Assembly: GCA_019245415.1 (NCBI GenBank)
Contig: JAFARO010000013.1
Span: 124,001-188,000, forward strand
DNA: 64,000 nt
Reading direction: 5' to 3'
Origin: Alphaproteobacteria bacterium
Lineage (GTDB): Bacteria > Pseudomonadota > Alphaproteobacteria > Micropepsales > Micropepsaceae
Of this stretch, positions 51,701 through 59,752 are shown in pieces. The position numbers and the translations under genes were made by a program. The notes beneath the pieces are model-generated. The model searched no databases. It had not been told where the DNA came from and saw only the letters and a list, made by a program, of their open reading frames with translations. Position 1 is the first letter of the stretch, and each line of letters begins with the position of its first letter.

Positions 51701-52018
51701 CGGCTGAGGCCCGTGTTCCTCACCACCATCACCGCGATCGGCGGACTGCTGCCGATGATGTTCGCCATCGAGATCGATTTCGCCACGCGCGAAGTCTCGA
51801 TCGGCGGACCGAACGGATTGATGTGGGTGCAGCTCTCGACCGCGATCGTCTTCGGGCTGGCGTTCTCCAAGCTGATCACGCTCGGCCTGGTGCCGTCGAT
51901 GCTGGCGCTGCCCTATCGCTGGCGCGAGCGCCGGGCGGCCAAGCGCGGCGGCGGCTCCGACAGCGGCATTCCGGCCCCAGTCTCACGCCCCTTCGAGATC
52001 CGCGAAGCGGCGGAATAG
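48779..52018 (+). CDS. RND-family efflux pump, inner-membrane subunit
   Basis: This 1079-residue protein has the full RND length: 12 membrane helices in two sets of six and two large periplasmic loops. Family blocks include SVEGIKTMTARAYSGFAIVILEFD, VGILVDGAIIVVEYADRKM (helix 4, with an Asp for proton transport) and GIVVNHNIVLIDTFHRLR (helix 10). It resembles the HAE-1/NolGHI branch for hydrophobic compounds rather than metal exporters. ATG 48779 overlaps the fusion-protein stop. No outer-membrane channel gene is present in the window. Confidence 0.93.
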   Translation: MTRIVEWAVGNTRVVIATIVVVIVAGLLAFMNIPKEADPDIPIPVIMVQAAYPGISPEDSERLLVKPLETALRSVEGIKTMTARAYSGFAIVILEFDVNFNKQKALEDVRAQVDEARSLLPQETDPPTVQEFNTSLNPVIAVSLSGAVPERTLLKLARDLKDEIKLVPTVLDVDIGGDRKEMLEIVIDPAKLESFGISQQEMFQAVSNNNRLIAAGLIDTGHGSFAVKVPGVIANAGDLLNLPIRSTSNATITLSDVAQVRRTFYDPTTYSRINGQPSLRLDVTKRIGANIIANNIAVRNIVDKAAKTWPAGVHVTYLFDNSTDIRDQLGSLSDSIILAVLLVMIIVVAALGLRSGLLVGVAIPTSFLMAFMILNSLGLTLNFMIMFAMLLAVGILVDGAIIVVEYADRKMTEGHKPREAFAQAAVRMFWPVVSATLTMIGAFLPMLLWPGVAGKFMSYFPITLIIILSASMVVALIFLPVLGGMFGKAPPPDPQHEQAIAASETGDWRDIPGVTGWYAHMAERLTQRPGLVIASAAGIVVAVLGLFIVFNNGVEFFVDEDPGYAQVFVSARGNLSAAEKRDIVMGIARIVQTVSGIRDITASSGGQSNSLNSQGGVPVDNIGRLGLELKDYRERRPAKQIEEEIRTKTANIPGVHVEVREPQNGPPTGKDVMIDVSSDNYSALAQVTGTVRTHMDGLSELRDVEDTRPLPGIEWDLEINRELASRFGANAQSIGTAVQLVTNGILVGKYRPDDSQDEVDIRVRYPEAYRSIQALDNLRVPTASGTMVPISNFVTRRPAQQVNSIERVDGHRVYHVRANIKPVCSPTVKSACLKSKIQPSAEVDKLQKWIATQNFPHDVRVAFKGGQEQQDESGAFLVEAAFLALFLIAMVLLALFNSFYHASLILVAVILAMIGALLGMVVMHQAFSIIMTGTGLLALAGIVVNHNIVLIDTFHRLRDSGMDPIEAVIRSSAQRLRPVFLTTITAIGGLLPMMFAIEIDFATREVSIGGPNGLMWVQLSTAIVFGLAFSKLITLGLVPSMLALPYRWRERRAAKRGGGSDSGIPAPVSRPFEIREAAE

Positions 52019-52019
52019 C

Positions 52020-53897
52020 CTAGTCCGCCGCCACCGGTTGTCCGCGCGCGACGCCGGGGGCGACGTCGGGATCGTTCTCGACCTGCTTGAGCTTCTCGCG
52101 CGCGGCAGCGGCTTCCTTCTGCTTGTTCCACATGGAGGCATATTGGCCCCCCGCGGCGACGAGCTCGCCGTGGCGGCCGCGCTCGACGATACGGCCATGG
52201 TCGAGCACCAGGATCTCGTCGGCGTCGACCACGGTAGAGAGGCGATGGGCGATGACGAGCGTGGTGCGGTTGCGCGACACTTCGGACAGCGCGCTCTGGA
52301 TCTCGCGCTCGGTATGCGTGTCGAGCGCCGAGGTTGCCTCGTCCAGCATCAGGATCGGCGGGTTCTTCAGGATGGTGCGGGCGATGGCAACGCGCTGCTT
52401 CTCGCCGCCGGAAAGCTTCAGGCCGCGCTCGCCGACCATGGATTCGTATCCCAGCGGCAGCTCGACGATGAACTTGTCGATCTGCGCCAGCCGCGCCGCT
52501 TCCTTGATCTCGGCCTCGGTCGCGCCGATGCGGCCATAGGCGATGTTGTAGCGCACCGTATCGTTGAAAAGCACGGTGTCCTGCGGCACGATGCCGATGG
52601 CGGCGCGCAAGCTTGCCTGCGTCACGTCGCGGATGTCCTGACCATCGATGCTGACGCAGCCCGAGGCGATGTCGTAGAAGCGAAAAAGTATGCGCGAGAT
52701 CGTCGACTTGCCGGCGCCCGACGGGCCCACCACCGCCACCGTCTTGCCCGCCGGCACCGTGAAGCTGATGCCTTTGAGCACCGTGCGCGCCGGCTCGTAG
52801 GCGAAGACGACATTGTCGAAGCGGATTTCGCCCTTCTCGATCCTCAAGGGCGGCGCGCCCGGCTTGTCCTTGACCTCCTCGGGCTGGTTGAGCAGCCGGA
52901 ACATAGCCTCCATGTCGACCAGCGCCTGGGTGATCTCGCGATAGACGGTGCCCAACAGATTGAGCGGGATGTAGAGCTGCACCAGGATCGCGTTGGCCGC
53001 GACCAGCGCGCCGACGGTGAAGCGTCCCTCCTTGATGCCGAGCGCCGCCAGCATCATCACCGCGCCCAGCCCCAGCGCCATGATGAAGGCCTGGCCGGTG
53101 TTGAGAATGGAGAGCGAGATCTGCGCCTGGATCGAGGCTCGCGAATATTTCGCCATCGACTTGTCGAAGCGCCGCGTCTCGTGCGACTCGTTGTTGAAGT
53201 ACTTCACCGTCTCGTAATTGAGCAGGCTGTCGACCGCCTTGGTGTTGGCGTCCTGGTCGCTCTGGTTCATGTCGCGGCGGAACTGGATGCGCCAGCGGGT
53301 GATGGCGAAGGTGAACCAGACGTAAGCCAGCACCATCGCCACCGTGATCGCCGCAATCGCGAGGTCCAGCTTCACGAACAGGATGACGGCGTAGAAGGCG
53401 AGCAGCAGGATGGTCGGGAATATGCTGAACAGCGCGAAGGAAAGCAGCGTGTCGATGCCCTTCACCCCGCGCTCGATGACGCGCGACAGCCCGCCGGTCT
53501 TGCGCTCGAGATGGAAGCGCAGCGACAGGCGGTGGACGTGCGCGAAAGTCTGGACCGAGACCTCGCGCATCGCATGGTACTGCACCTTGGCGAAGACGCC
53601 GTCGCGCAACTGGGCGAAGGCCTGCATCAGGATGCGGGTGCCCATATAGGCGCCGATCCAGCTCAGCGCCACGCCGAGCGCGATCGCCGCCGGCGTCCTG
53701 GCGAGCGTGTCCACGGCCCAGCCGTAGAACAGCGGCGAGACGCTGGTCGCCGAGGTCGCAAGGAGAAGGAAGAACACCGAGGCGAAGACCCGCAGGCGCA
53801 GCTCCGGCTGCCCCTTGGGCCAGAGGTAGGGCAGCAACGTCCACAGCGGCCCGAACGACGGCGCGCCTTCGCCCTCTTCGACCGGCGACCGCGCCAT
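52020..53897 (-). CDS. Atm1-type ABC exporter
   Basis: This 625-residue half-transporter has six membrane helices (about residues 35-330) and an ATPase domain (Walker A GPSGAGKST, signature LSGGEKQR, Walker B ILMLDEATSALD). The segment LLNYETVKYFNNESHE is diagnostic for the Atm1/HMT1 group, which exports glutathione-linked metals or persulfides. The N-terminal VSPLFYGWAVD block also fits. Its start codon overlaps the stop of a tiny membrane protein gene (TGATG). It converges on the RND pump gene with a one-base gap. Confidence 0.92.
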   Translation of the reverse strand: MARSPVEEGEGAPSFGPLWTLLPYLWPKGQPELRLRVFASVFFLLLATSATSVSPLFYGWAVDTLARTPAAIALGVALSWIGAYMGTRILMQAFAQLRDGVFAKVQYHAMREVSVQTFAHVHRLSLRFHLERKTGGLSRVIERGVKGIDTLLSFALFSIFPTILLLAFYAVILFVKLDLAIAAITVAMVLAYVWFTFAITRWRIQFRRDMNQSDQDANTKAVDSLLNYETVKYFNNESHETRRFDKSMAKYSRASIQAQISLSILNTGQAFIMALGLGAVMMLAALGIKEGRFTVGALVAANAILVQLYIPLNLLGTVYREITQALVDMEAMFRLLNQPEEVKDKPGAPPLRIEKGEIRFDNVVFAYEPARTVLKGISFTVPAGKTVAVVGPSGAGKSTISRILFRFYDIASGCVSIDGQDIRDVTQASLRAAIGIVPQDTVLFNDTVRYNIAYGRIGATEAEIKEAARLAQIDKFIVELPLGYESMVGERGLKLSGGEKQRVAIARTILKNPPILMLDEATSALDTHTEREIQSALSEVSRNRTTLVIAHRLSTVVDADEILVLDHGRIVERGRHGELVAAGGQYASMWNKQKEAAAAREKLKQVENDPDVAPGVARGQPVAAD

Positions 53898-53995
53898 CAG
53901 TGCCCCACGCCCATATGGCCGCCGCCGAAGACGAAGAAGCCGGCAGCCATCGCGAGCACGGCGATGACGGCAATGACGATCAACCAGCGCGGCAC
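53897..53995 (-). CDS. Tiny membrane protein upstream of the Atm1-type exporter
   Basis: A GTG at 53995 is preceded by AAGGAGG (54001-54007) five bases away, the best ribosome site seen in the window. It opens a 32-residue frame: PRW, a hydrophobic helix (LIVIAVIAVLAMAAGFFVF) and GGGHMGVGH. The stop shares one base with the exporter start (TGATG), so translation is coupled. The size and His/Met-containing tail fit a small single-helix accessory subunit, possibly touching the metal substrate. I know of no named family. Confidence 0.7.
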   Translation of the reverse strand: MPRWLIVIAVIAVLAMAAGFFVFGGGHMGVGH

Positions 53996-54073
53996 GAAGG
54001 CCTCCTTGCAGGTGGCGGGATTGGGCGAACCTGTTTAGGAAGAAGGCGGTCCCACCGCAACCCCGGCCGCGCC

Positions 54074-54643
54074 ATGGATAAGCGTCCCACCATCTGCGTC
54101 TTCTGCGGCTCCTCGCCGGGCAACGATCCGGCCTATGCCCGCGAGGCGGAGCGCTTCGGCGCGCTCTTGGGACAAGGCGGATTCAACCTGCTGTTCGGCG
54201 GGGGCTATGTTGGGCTGATGGGGATCGTGGCGCACGCCGCACGCGAGAACGGGGCATACGTCACCGGCATCCTGCCCGAGTTCCTGCGCCACCTCGAGCC
54301 GCCGTCGCACGATGCGCAGCGCATCGTCATCACCGCCGACATGCATGAGCGCAAGCGGCTGATGCTCACCCACGCGGACGGCTTTGCCATCCTGTCTGGC
54401 GGCCTGGGCACCTTGGACGAATTCTTCGAGGTGCTGACCTCGGCGCAACTCAAGGTCTTCGACAAGCCGATCGTTGCCGTCGATACGTTGGGCATCTTCG
54501 CGCCGCTCGAGGCTCTCCTCGACCATCTCGATGCGGCCGGCTTTCTCTATAACGGCGCCAAGTCGCTCTACCGCCGCGTGGCGGTGCCGGAGCAGGCCAT
54601 CGCCGCGCTGTCAGAGCGGCTGCTGCGCGCGCCGGGCACGTAG
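54074..54643 (+). CDS. LOG-family protein (cytokinin riboside monophosphate phosphoribohydrolase type)
   Basis: This 189-residue Rossmann-like protein begins TICVFCGSSPGNDPAYAREAERFG. It carries GGGYVGLMG and the catalytic/nucleotide motif SGGLGTLDEFFE (usually PGGxGTxxE; here the first Pro is Ser) with MHERKRLM upstream. LOG enzymes release bases from nucleoside 5'-monophosphates in the cytoplasm; in bacteria the role is mostly nucleotide salvage. ATG 54074 fits the family start. Its last 33 bases overlap the converging rarD gene. Confidence 0.9.
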   Translation: MDKRPTICVFCGSSPGNDPAYAREAERFGALLGQGGFNLLFGGGYVGLMGIVAHAARENGAYVTGILPEFLRHLEPPSHDAQRIVITADMHERKRLMLTHADGFAILSGGLGTLDEFFEVLTSAQLKVFDKPIVAVDTLGIFAPLEALLDHLDAAGFLYNGAKSLYRRVAVPEQAIAALSERLLRAPGT

Positions 54644-55525
54644 CCGCGCGGCTTGACCGTCGACGGCCACCAGCAGCAGCGCGCTCCAGACGAAAGCGAA
54701 GGTGAGCGTGTCGGTGCGGGTGAAGGGCTCGCCCATCAGCAGCGTCGCCACCAGCAAGGTGATCGAGGGCGAGAGATATTGCAGGAAGCCCAGCGTGGTC
54801 ATGCGGATGCGCCGCGCACCTGCGGCGAACATCGCCAGCGGCACCAAGGTCACCGGCCCTCCGCCGACCAAGAGCAGGTCGCGCGCCGGATTGGCAAGCG
54901 TGAAGGCGCCCGTGCCGGCGACGGCGAAAAAGCCGAGCACGACAGCGGCCAAGGGCAGCAGCAGCAGCGTCTCGACAGTGAGTCCGTCGAGGGAATCGAC
55001 CGCCGTGCGCTTGCGCACATAGCCGTAGAAGCCGAAGGACAGAGCCAGCGCCGGCGCGATCCATGGCACATGGCCGAGCGCGACGGCCTGGACCGCGACG
55101 GCGGCGCTGGCCATCGCGATGGCCGCGGCGCGCAGGCGCGAGACGTGCTCCGCGAACATCGCCACGCCCATGGCCATGGAGACGAGCGGCGTCAGGTAAT
55201 AGCCTAGACTCGACTCCACGAGCTGATGCGTCGCGACGCAATAGATGAAGATCGTCCAGTTTACGCCGATCAGCACGCTCGACGCCGCCAGCGCGGCGAG
55301 CTTGCTGCGATCGCGGAAAATCGCCCTCACCTGACCCAGCCGCCCACGGAGCGCGGTGAAGCCGGTGGCGAACAGCGCGCCCCAGAGAATGCGATGCAAG
55401 GTGATCTCGACCGGCGAGACGCCGGCGAGCAGCGCCCAGTAGAGCGGCACAAAGCCCCAAAGCACATAGGTCCCGCCGGCATAGAGAATGCCGAGCGGCT
55501 CGTCGCGGTGCGGGTTCGCGCTCAT
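54611..55525 (-). CDS. rarD: RarD-type EamA transporter
   Basis: This 304-residue membrane protein has ten hydrophobic helices in two EamA halves. The RarD-specific segments are GGTYVLWGFVPLYWALL, LHRILWGALFATGF, ATHQLVESSLGYYLTPLVSMAMG and RRIRMTTLGFLQYLSPSITLL. RarD was named from chloramphenicol sensitivity, but its substrate is not settled. ATG 55525 overlaps the stop of the upstream methyltransferase gene (ATGA), so the two are coupled. Confidence 0.9.
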   Translation of the reverse strand: MSANPHRDEPLGILYAGGTYVLWGFVPLYWALLAGVSPVEITLHRILWGALFATGFTALRGRLGQVRAIFRDRSKLAALAASSVLIGVNWTIFIYCVATHQLVESSLGYYLTPLVSMAMGVAMFAEHVSRLRAAAIAMASAAVAVQAVALGHVPWIAPALALSFGFYGYVRKRTAVDSLDGLTVETLLLLPLAAVVLGFFAVAGTGAFTLANPARDLLLVGGGPVTLVPLAMFAAGARRIRMTTLGFLQYLSPSITLLVATLLMGEPFTRTDTLTFAFVWSALLLVAVDGQAARLRARRAQQPL

Positions 55526-56688
55526 GTCCGCCCGCCCGGTTTTGCGCCGAGGCCGCGCGCGCGCACCCGCATCAGCCAGGCGGTCGGCTCGAAGTCGAGC
55601 GCCGACAAGCCGCCCCATCCCGCGCAGACCTGAAAATCGCAGGCATGCATCAACATCACCTTGGGCAGCTCGGGCAGGATCTCGATCTTGCGTGTCGCGA
55701 GCACGCCGGCCGTCTTGCATTGCGGCGCGGTGAGAAATTCGTGCCAGTTCTGGAAGTGCACGATCTCGCCAGCGAACAGATCGGGCTCGAAGGGCCAGAC
55801 CAACGCGCCCTCGGGATCGAAACTCACCGAAACGGCCGCGCGGATCGCGCACGGCGCCTGGTCTTCAATCGCGCGGGCCTCGCGCGCGGCATGGGTGCCG
55901 AGCTCGTTCTCGAGCCAGGCGCGCTGGGCGCGCGCGGGGCCGAGGTATGTCTTCACCCAGAACATGTCGTTGCGGCGCGACCGCGAGAGCCGGAATTCGA
56001 CAGAGTCGGCCACCGGCGTGCCGCCGACTTCGGAGATGGGAATGAGGGTCTTGGCCGCGGGCCTCGCGCCCGGCGTGCGTTTGAACGTCTCGACGGTTTC
56101 CAGACCGTCGAGCGCATAGGGCTGGCGGTAGAGCTTGAGCAGCGTGCGCCGGCCCTTGCCGAGTGAGGGGTAGTTCAGCAGCTTGAAGCGCCAGGCGGCG
56201 CCTTGGAACAGGAAGTCCCACATCTCGGCGTCGCTACGCCATTCCCTGTCGAAGGCGCGCCGCCAATACCAGTCGCCCTGCTCGGTGAACGAGCCCATGT
56301 CGGCGATGACGAACGCGTAGCGCGCGAGCAGCGCGTCGACGATCTCCTTGGCGCGCTTGGGCGAGAAGGCGACGATGTGGTGCAGGACGTTGAGGATCAA
56401 GGCGCCGTCGGCATCGGGCAAACGCGAAAGTTCCTGATGCTTCACATCCATCGTCTGGAAGACGATCTCGGGGCGCTTGTGGACGAGGATGTCCTCGAGA
56501 TCGAAGCAGAAGGATTTGGCGGCCGCGCCGGCCTCGATCAGCGCATTCGAGATCGAGCCGTCGTTGCAGCCGATATCGACGACGGTCGAGCCCTTGGGAA
56601 CGGCGGCCGCCAGCGCCGCGATGCGCGCTTCGAGCGCGTCGCCCGCCGTGGTGACCTTGTAGTAGTCGCGTTGCGCCTTGACGGCCAT
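55522..56688 (-). CDS. Class I SAM-dependent methyltransferase with a C-terminal extension
   Basis: This 388-residue protein has a methyltransferase core at about residues 20-190: motif I TVVDIGCNDGSISNAL, then LILNVLHHIVAFSPKR (motif IV-like) and FVIADMGSF. About 190 C-terminal residues follow with a second, kinase-like-looking part (RRNDMFWVKTYLGPARAQRAWLENELG, VSFDPEGALVWPFEPDLF). I cannot name the substrate. It precedes rarD with an ATGA overlap. The 100-base gap to cysS holds only a small GC hairpin. Confidence 0.7.
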   Translation of the reverse strand: MAVKAQRDYYKVTTAGDALEARIAALAAAVPKGSTVVDIGCNDGSISNALIEAGAAAKSFCFDLEDILVHKRPEIVFQTMDVKHQELSRLPDADGALILNVLHHIVAFSPKRAKEIVDALLARYAFVIADMGSFTEQGDWYWRRAFDREWRSDAEMWDFLFQGAAWRFKLLNYPSLGKGRRTLLKLYRQPYALDGLETVETFKRTPGARPAAKTLIPISEVGGTPVADSVEFRLSRSRRNDMFWVKTYLGPARAQRAWLENELGTHAAREARAIEDQAPCAIRAAVSVSFDPEGALVWPFEPDLFAGEIVHFQNWHEFLTAPQCKTAGVLATRKIEILPELPKVMLMHACDFQVCAGWGGLSALDFEPTAWLMRVRARGLGAKPGGRT

Positions 56689-56789
56689 GCCAACGGCTTA
56701 GAACAGGCGGACCACCCGCACAACACCGCCGCAAACGCGGCAGCCATGCGGTGAAACAATCCGTAACCGCGCGTGCATCGGAGGCGGCG

Positions 56790-58127
56790 CTAACGCTTCA
56801 CGTCCCAGCTCGTCCCGCCGGGCCCATCCATCAGCGCGATGCCCTTCGCCAGCAGCTCGTCGCGGATGCGGTCGGCTTCGCGGAAGTCGCGGGCCTTGCG
56901 CGCGGCGTTGCGGGCGGCGATGGCGTCGGCGATGGCGGCCGCGTCGATCGCCGGCCGCGCCGCGATGCGCTCCTGCACGCTGGAGAAGCCGAGCAAGCCC
57001 AGGCCGCCGGCGCGGGCGCGATCGTCCGCCTTGTGCAGCTCGGCGATCGCCTGCGGCGTGTTGAGGTCGTCGCACAGCGCCGCGAGGAACTCCGCGCCGA
57101 CATGCGGATCCGCGATCGGCTCGCTGCCGGCGTACCAGCGCTCCAAGGTCTTCCAGCTCTCGTTCATGCCGGCAACGGTCCAGTCCATGGGCTGGCGGTA
57201 ATGCGTGCGCAGCATGTTGAAGCGCAGCACCTCGCCCGGCCAGTCCTTGAGCAGCGCGTTGATGGTGACGAAATTGCCCAGGCTCTTGGACATCTTCTCG
57301 CCTTCGACGTTCAGGAAACCGTTGTGCAGCCACACCCGGGCCAAGGCATGACCCCGATGCGCGGACTCGCTCTGTGCCACCTCGTTCTCATGGTGGGGAA
57401 ACACCAGGTCGATGCCGCCGCCATGGATATCGAAGGTCTCACCCAACAGCGCCTCGCCCATCGCCGAGCACTCGATGTGCCAGCCCGGACGACCGCGCCC
57501 CCAGGGCGAGGGCCAGCCCGGCGTGTTGTCGTCCGACGGCTTCCACAGCACGAAATCCATCGCGCTCTTCTTGTAGGGCGCCACGTCGACGCGGGCCCCG
57601 GCGATCATTTCGTCGACGGAGCGGTGCGCCAGCTTGCCGTAGTCGGCCTTCTTCGCCACCTCGAACAGCACATGGCCCTCGGCCGCATAGGCAAAGCCCT
57701 CGGCGATCAGCCGCTCGATCATCGCCACCATGCCGCCGACATAGTCGGTCGCGCGCGGCGCGTGCGTGGGCGCCAGGCAGCCCAGCGCGCTCACATCCTC
57801 GGCATATTGCCGCGCCGTCGCCTCGGTGATCTCGGCCCGCGCGGTTTCCACGTCGATGTTGCGGCCGCGGGCGATCTCGGCGGCGCGCGCGTTGATCTTG
57901 TCGTCGATGTCGGTGACGTTGCGGACATAGACGACATGCGCCGGGCCGTAGAGATGGCGCAGCAGCCGGAACAGAACGTCGAACACGATCACCGGCCGCG
58001 CATTGCCGATATGGGCGAAGTCGTAGACCGTCGGCCCGCAGACATACATCCGCACTCGGGCCGGATCGAGCGGCGCGAAATCCTCCTTCGCGCGGCTAAG
58101 CGTGTTGTAGAGGCGGAGCTTGGTCAT
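56790..58127 (-). CDS. cysS: Cysteinyl-tRNA synthetase
   Basis: This 445-residue protein has the class I motifs HIGNARP (His39) and KMSKS. The zinc-site residues of the family are visible: Cys30 in YVCGPTVYD, Cys in [11 protein letters not shown] and the His pair in [12 protein letters not shown]. It charges tRNA-Cys. It lies downstream of gltX in the same direction. Between the two is a short reading frame with four consecutive Cys codons, 45 bases before the cysS start, which strongly suggests control by cysteinyl-tRNA supply. No strong ribosome site precedes ATG 58127 (only GAG nine bases upstream). Confidence 0.97.
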   Translation of the reverse strand: MTKLRLYNTLSRAKEDFAPLDPARVRMYVCGPTVYDFAHIGNARPVIVFDVLFRLLRHLYGPAHVVYVRNVTDIDDKINARAAEIARGRNIDVETARAEITEATARQYAEDVSALGCLAPTHAPRATDYVGGMVAMIERLIAEGFAYAAEGHVLFEVAKKADYGKLAHRSVDEMIAGARVDVAPYKKSAMDFVLWKPSDDNTPGWPSPWGRGRPGWHIECSAMGEALLGETFDIHGGGIDLVFPHHENEVAQSESAHRGHALARVWLHNGFLNVEGEKMSKSLGNFVTINALLKDWPGEVLRFNMLRTHYRQPMDWTVAGMNESWKTLERWYAGSEPIADPHVGAEFLAALCDDLNTPQAIAELHKADDRARAGGLGLLGFSSVQERIAARPAIDAAAIADAIAARNAARKARDFREADRIRDELLAKGIALMDGPGGTSWDVKR

Positions 58128-58172
58128 GGAATCACTCGGAGAAAGGAAGGCAAGGTTCGGGCGAAGCGGATT

Positions 58173-58217
58173 TCAGCCGCAACAACAACACCGACGATCC
58201 TGGCGCAGCGCGTTCAC
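58173..58217 (-). CDS. Cysteine leader peptide upstream of cysS
   Basis: A GTG at 58217 overlaps the gltX stop (GTGA) and opens a 14-residue frame reading [14 protein letters not shown], with Cys codons TGT TGT TGT TGC just before Gly and the stop. Four Cys in a row are very rare by chance. The position right before cysteinyl-tRNA synthetase matches the logic of amino-acid leader peptides such as those of pheST and his operons: ribosomes stalling for charged tRNA-Cys would raise cysS expression. A small hairpin GCGG-CTGAAAT-CCGC spans the last codons and stop. No clear intrinsic terminator follows, so control may be translational or Rho-dependent. Confidence 0.72.
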   Translation of the reverse strand: MNALRQDRRCCCCG

Positions 58218-59542
58218 GCCGTTTCTCCCTTGAGCCGCGCCAGAGCCTTGGCGCGTCCGATGAGCGGTAGCAGCTTTTTCAGCTCGGGTCCATCGTCGCG
58301 GCCAGTGAGTGCCAGACGCAGGGGATGAAACAGCGCCCTGCCCTTCGCACCCCTGGCTGCGCTCAGCGCGGCGGTCCAAGTCTTCCAGGTGGTTTCGTCC
58401 CACGGCTCCGGCGGCAACAGCTCCGCGGCGGCCGCGGCGAATGCGGCATCCTCGATCTGCGGCGAGACCGGTCCGGTGACCAGGCGCGCCAGGGCGGCGG
58501 CGTCCGAGAGGCGCGCGAGATTGGGTTTGATCGCGTCCCAGAGATTTTCGTCGATGCCGAGAGGGCCAAGCCGCGCCGCGACAGCGTCGAAGGAAAGTCC
58601 GTGCAGCAGCTTGGCATTCAGACCTTCGAGATCCTTGGGATCGAAATGCGCCGGGGCGCGGCCGATCTTGGCGAAGTCGAACTCCTGCGCCAGAGCATCG
58701 AGCGAAGGTTTCAGCTCGATCGCATCGGAGGTGCCGATCTTGGCGAGATAAGAGGCCAGCGCGAGCGGCTCGACCCCGTCCTCGCTCAACTCCCTGAGCG
58801 ACAGCGAGCCGATGCGCTTGGACAGCGCTGCGCCGCCGACGCCGGTCAGCAGCGGGAAATGCGCGAAGCTGGGCACGTTGGTGCCCAGCGCCTCGAAGAT
58901 CTCGATCTGGGCGGCGGTGTTGGTGACATGATCCTCGCCGCGAACGATATGGGTGATGGCGAAATCGATGTCGTCCACGACCGATGGCAGGGTGTAGAGG
59001 AAGCGGCCGTCCTCGCGGATCAGCACGGGATCGGAGAGATGGGCGGTGTCGATCTCGACCTCGCCGCGGATCAGGTCGCGCCATTTCACTTTCGACTGCG
59101 AAAGCCTGAAGCGCCAATGCGGCTTGCGGCCTTCGCCTTCGAGCCGCGCGCGATCATCCGTAGACAGAGCAAGCGCAGCGCGGTCGTAGACCGGCGGCCT
59201 GTGCAGCGCGATCTGGCGCTTGCGCCGGCGCTCCAGCTCGTCCTGGGTCTCGTAAGCGGGATACAGCCGGCCGCCGGCCTTGAGCTTCTCGGCGGCGGCG
59301 CGATGCGCATCGGCGCGCTCCGACTGCCGCGCGAAGAGGTCGTGGCCGAGGCCGAGCCACGCCAGATCCTCGACGATCGCGGCCTCGTATTCCGGCCGGG
59401 ACCGCTCGGCGTCGGTATCGTCGATGCGCAGCAGGAACCGGCCGCCGGTCTTCTTCGTGAACAGCCAGTTCATCAACGCCGTGCGCGCATTGCCGACATG
59501 CAGCAGGCCGGTGGGAGACGGGGCGAAGCGGACGGTGGTCAT
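58214..59542 (-). CDS. gltX: Glutamyl-tRNA synthetase
   Basis: This 442-residue protein has the class I motifs LLHVGNART (HIGH equivalent; [12 protein letters not shown]) and LSKRIGS (KMSKS equivalent), and the YRLS-like RFRLSQSK segment. It charges tRNA-Glu, and in alphaproteobacteria often tRNA-Gln too. It is somewhat shorter than the usual 470 residues. ATG 59542 is used; nine more codons upstream are in frame. Its stop overlaps the cysteine leader peptide, so gltX, leader and cysS are probably one transcript. Confidence 0.95.
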   Translation of the reverse strand: MTTVRFAPSPTGLLHVGNARTALMNWLFTKKTGGRFLLRIDDTDAERSRPEYEAAIVEDLAWLGLGHDLFARQSERADAHRAAAEKLKAGGRLYPAYETQDELERRRKRQIALHRPPVYDRAALALSTDDRARLEGEGRKPHWRFRLSQSKVKWRDLIRGEVEIDTAHLSDPVLIREDGRFLYTLPSVVDDIDFAITHIVRGEDHVTNTAAQIEIFEALGTNVPSFAHFPLLTGVGGAALSKRIGSLSLRELSEDGVEPLALASYLAKIGTSDAIELKPSLDALAQEFDFAKIGRAPAHFDPKDLEGLNAKLLHGLSFDAVAARLGPLGIDENLWDAIKPNLARLSDAAALARLVTGPVSPQIEDAAFAAAAAELLPPEPWDETTWKTWTAALSAARGAKGRALFHPLRLALTGRDDGPELKKLLPLIGRAKALARLKGETA

Positions 59543-59570
59543 GGCGCGCCCTGCCGGCCAAGGGCCCAAC

Positions 59571-59744
59571 TGTCATCCCCGGCGAGCGAAGCGCAGCGAA
59601 GCGAGGGAAGGGGACCCAGGTATCTAAGGCGTTCCAATGACGGAAGGCGCGCACCAACCCAGCGATCCCGCACCAAGCGAACGGAGGGACCTGGGTCCCC
59701 TTCCCTCGCGCGAACCTGGCGGTTCGCGCTCGCCGGGGATGACA
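59571..59744. repeat. Palindromic repeat element, copy B, between nadE and gltX
   Basis: This 174-base element has the same ends (TGTCATCCCCGGC ... GCCGGGGATGACA) and arms (GGGGACCCAGGT ... ACCTGGGTCCCC, and GAGCGAAGCG-type stretches) as the copy inside gspI, with a different centre of about 60 bases. It ends 8 bases before the nadE stop and lies just upstream of gltX, so it may act as a terminator or mRNA stabiliser here. Confidence 0.9.
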
Positions 59745-59752
59745 GCGGAGCT

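Noticed and set aside
53900..54073. N-terminal extension of the LOG gene upstream of 54074
   Set aside because: The extra residues are His/Asp/Glu-rich and antisense to the tiny membrane protein; the family start is at 54074.
56728..56741. Hairpin GCCGC-AAAC-GCGGC after cysS as a terminator
   Set aside because: Only five base pairs and no T-run on the relevant strand; not convincing.
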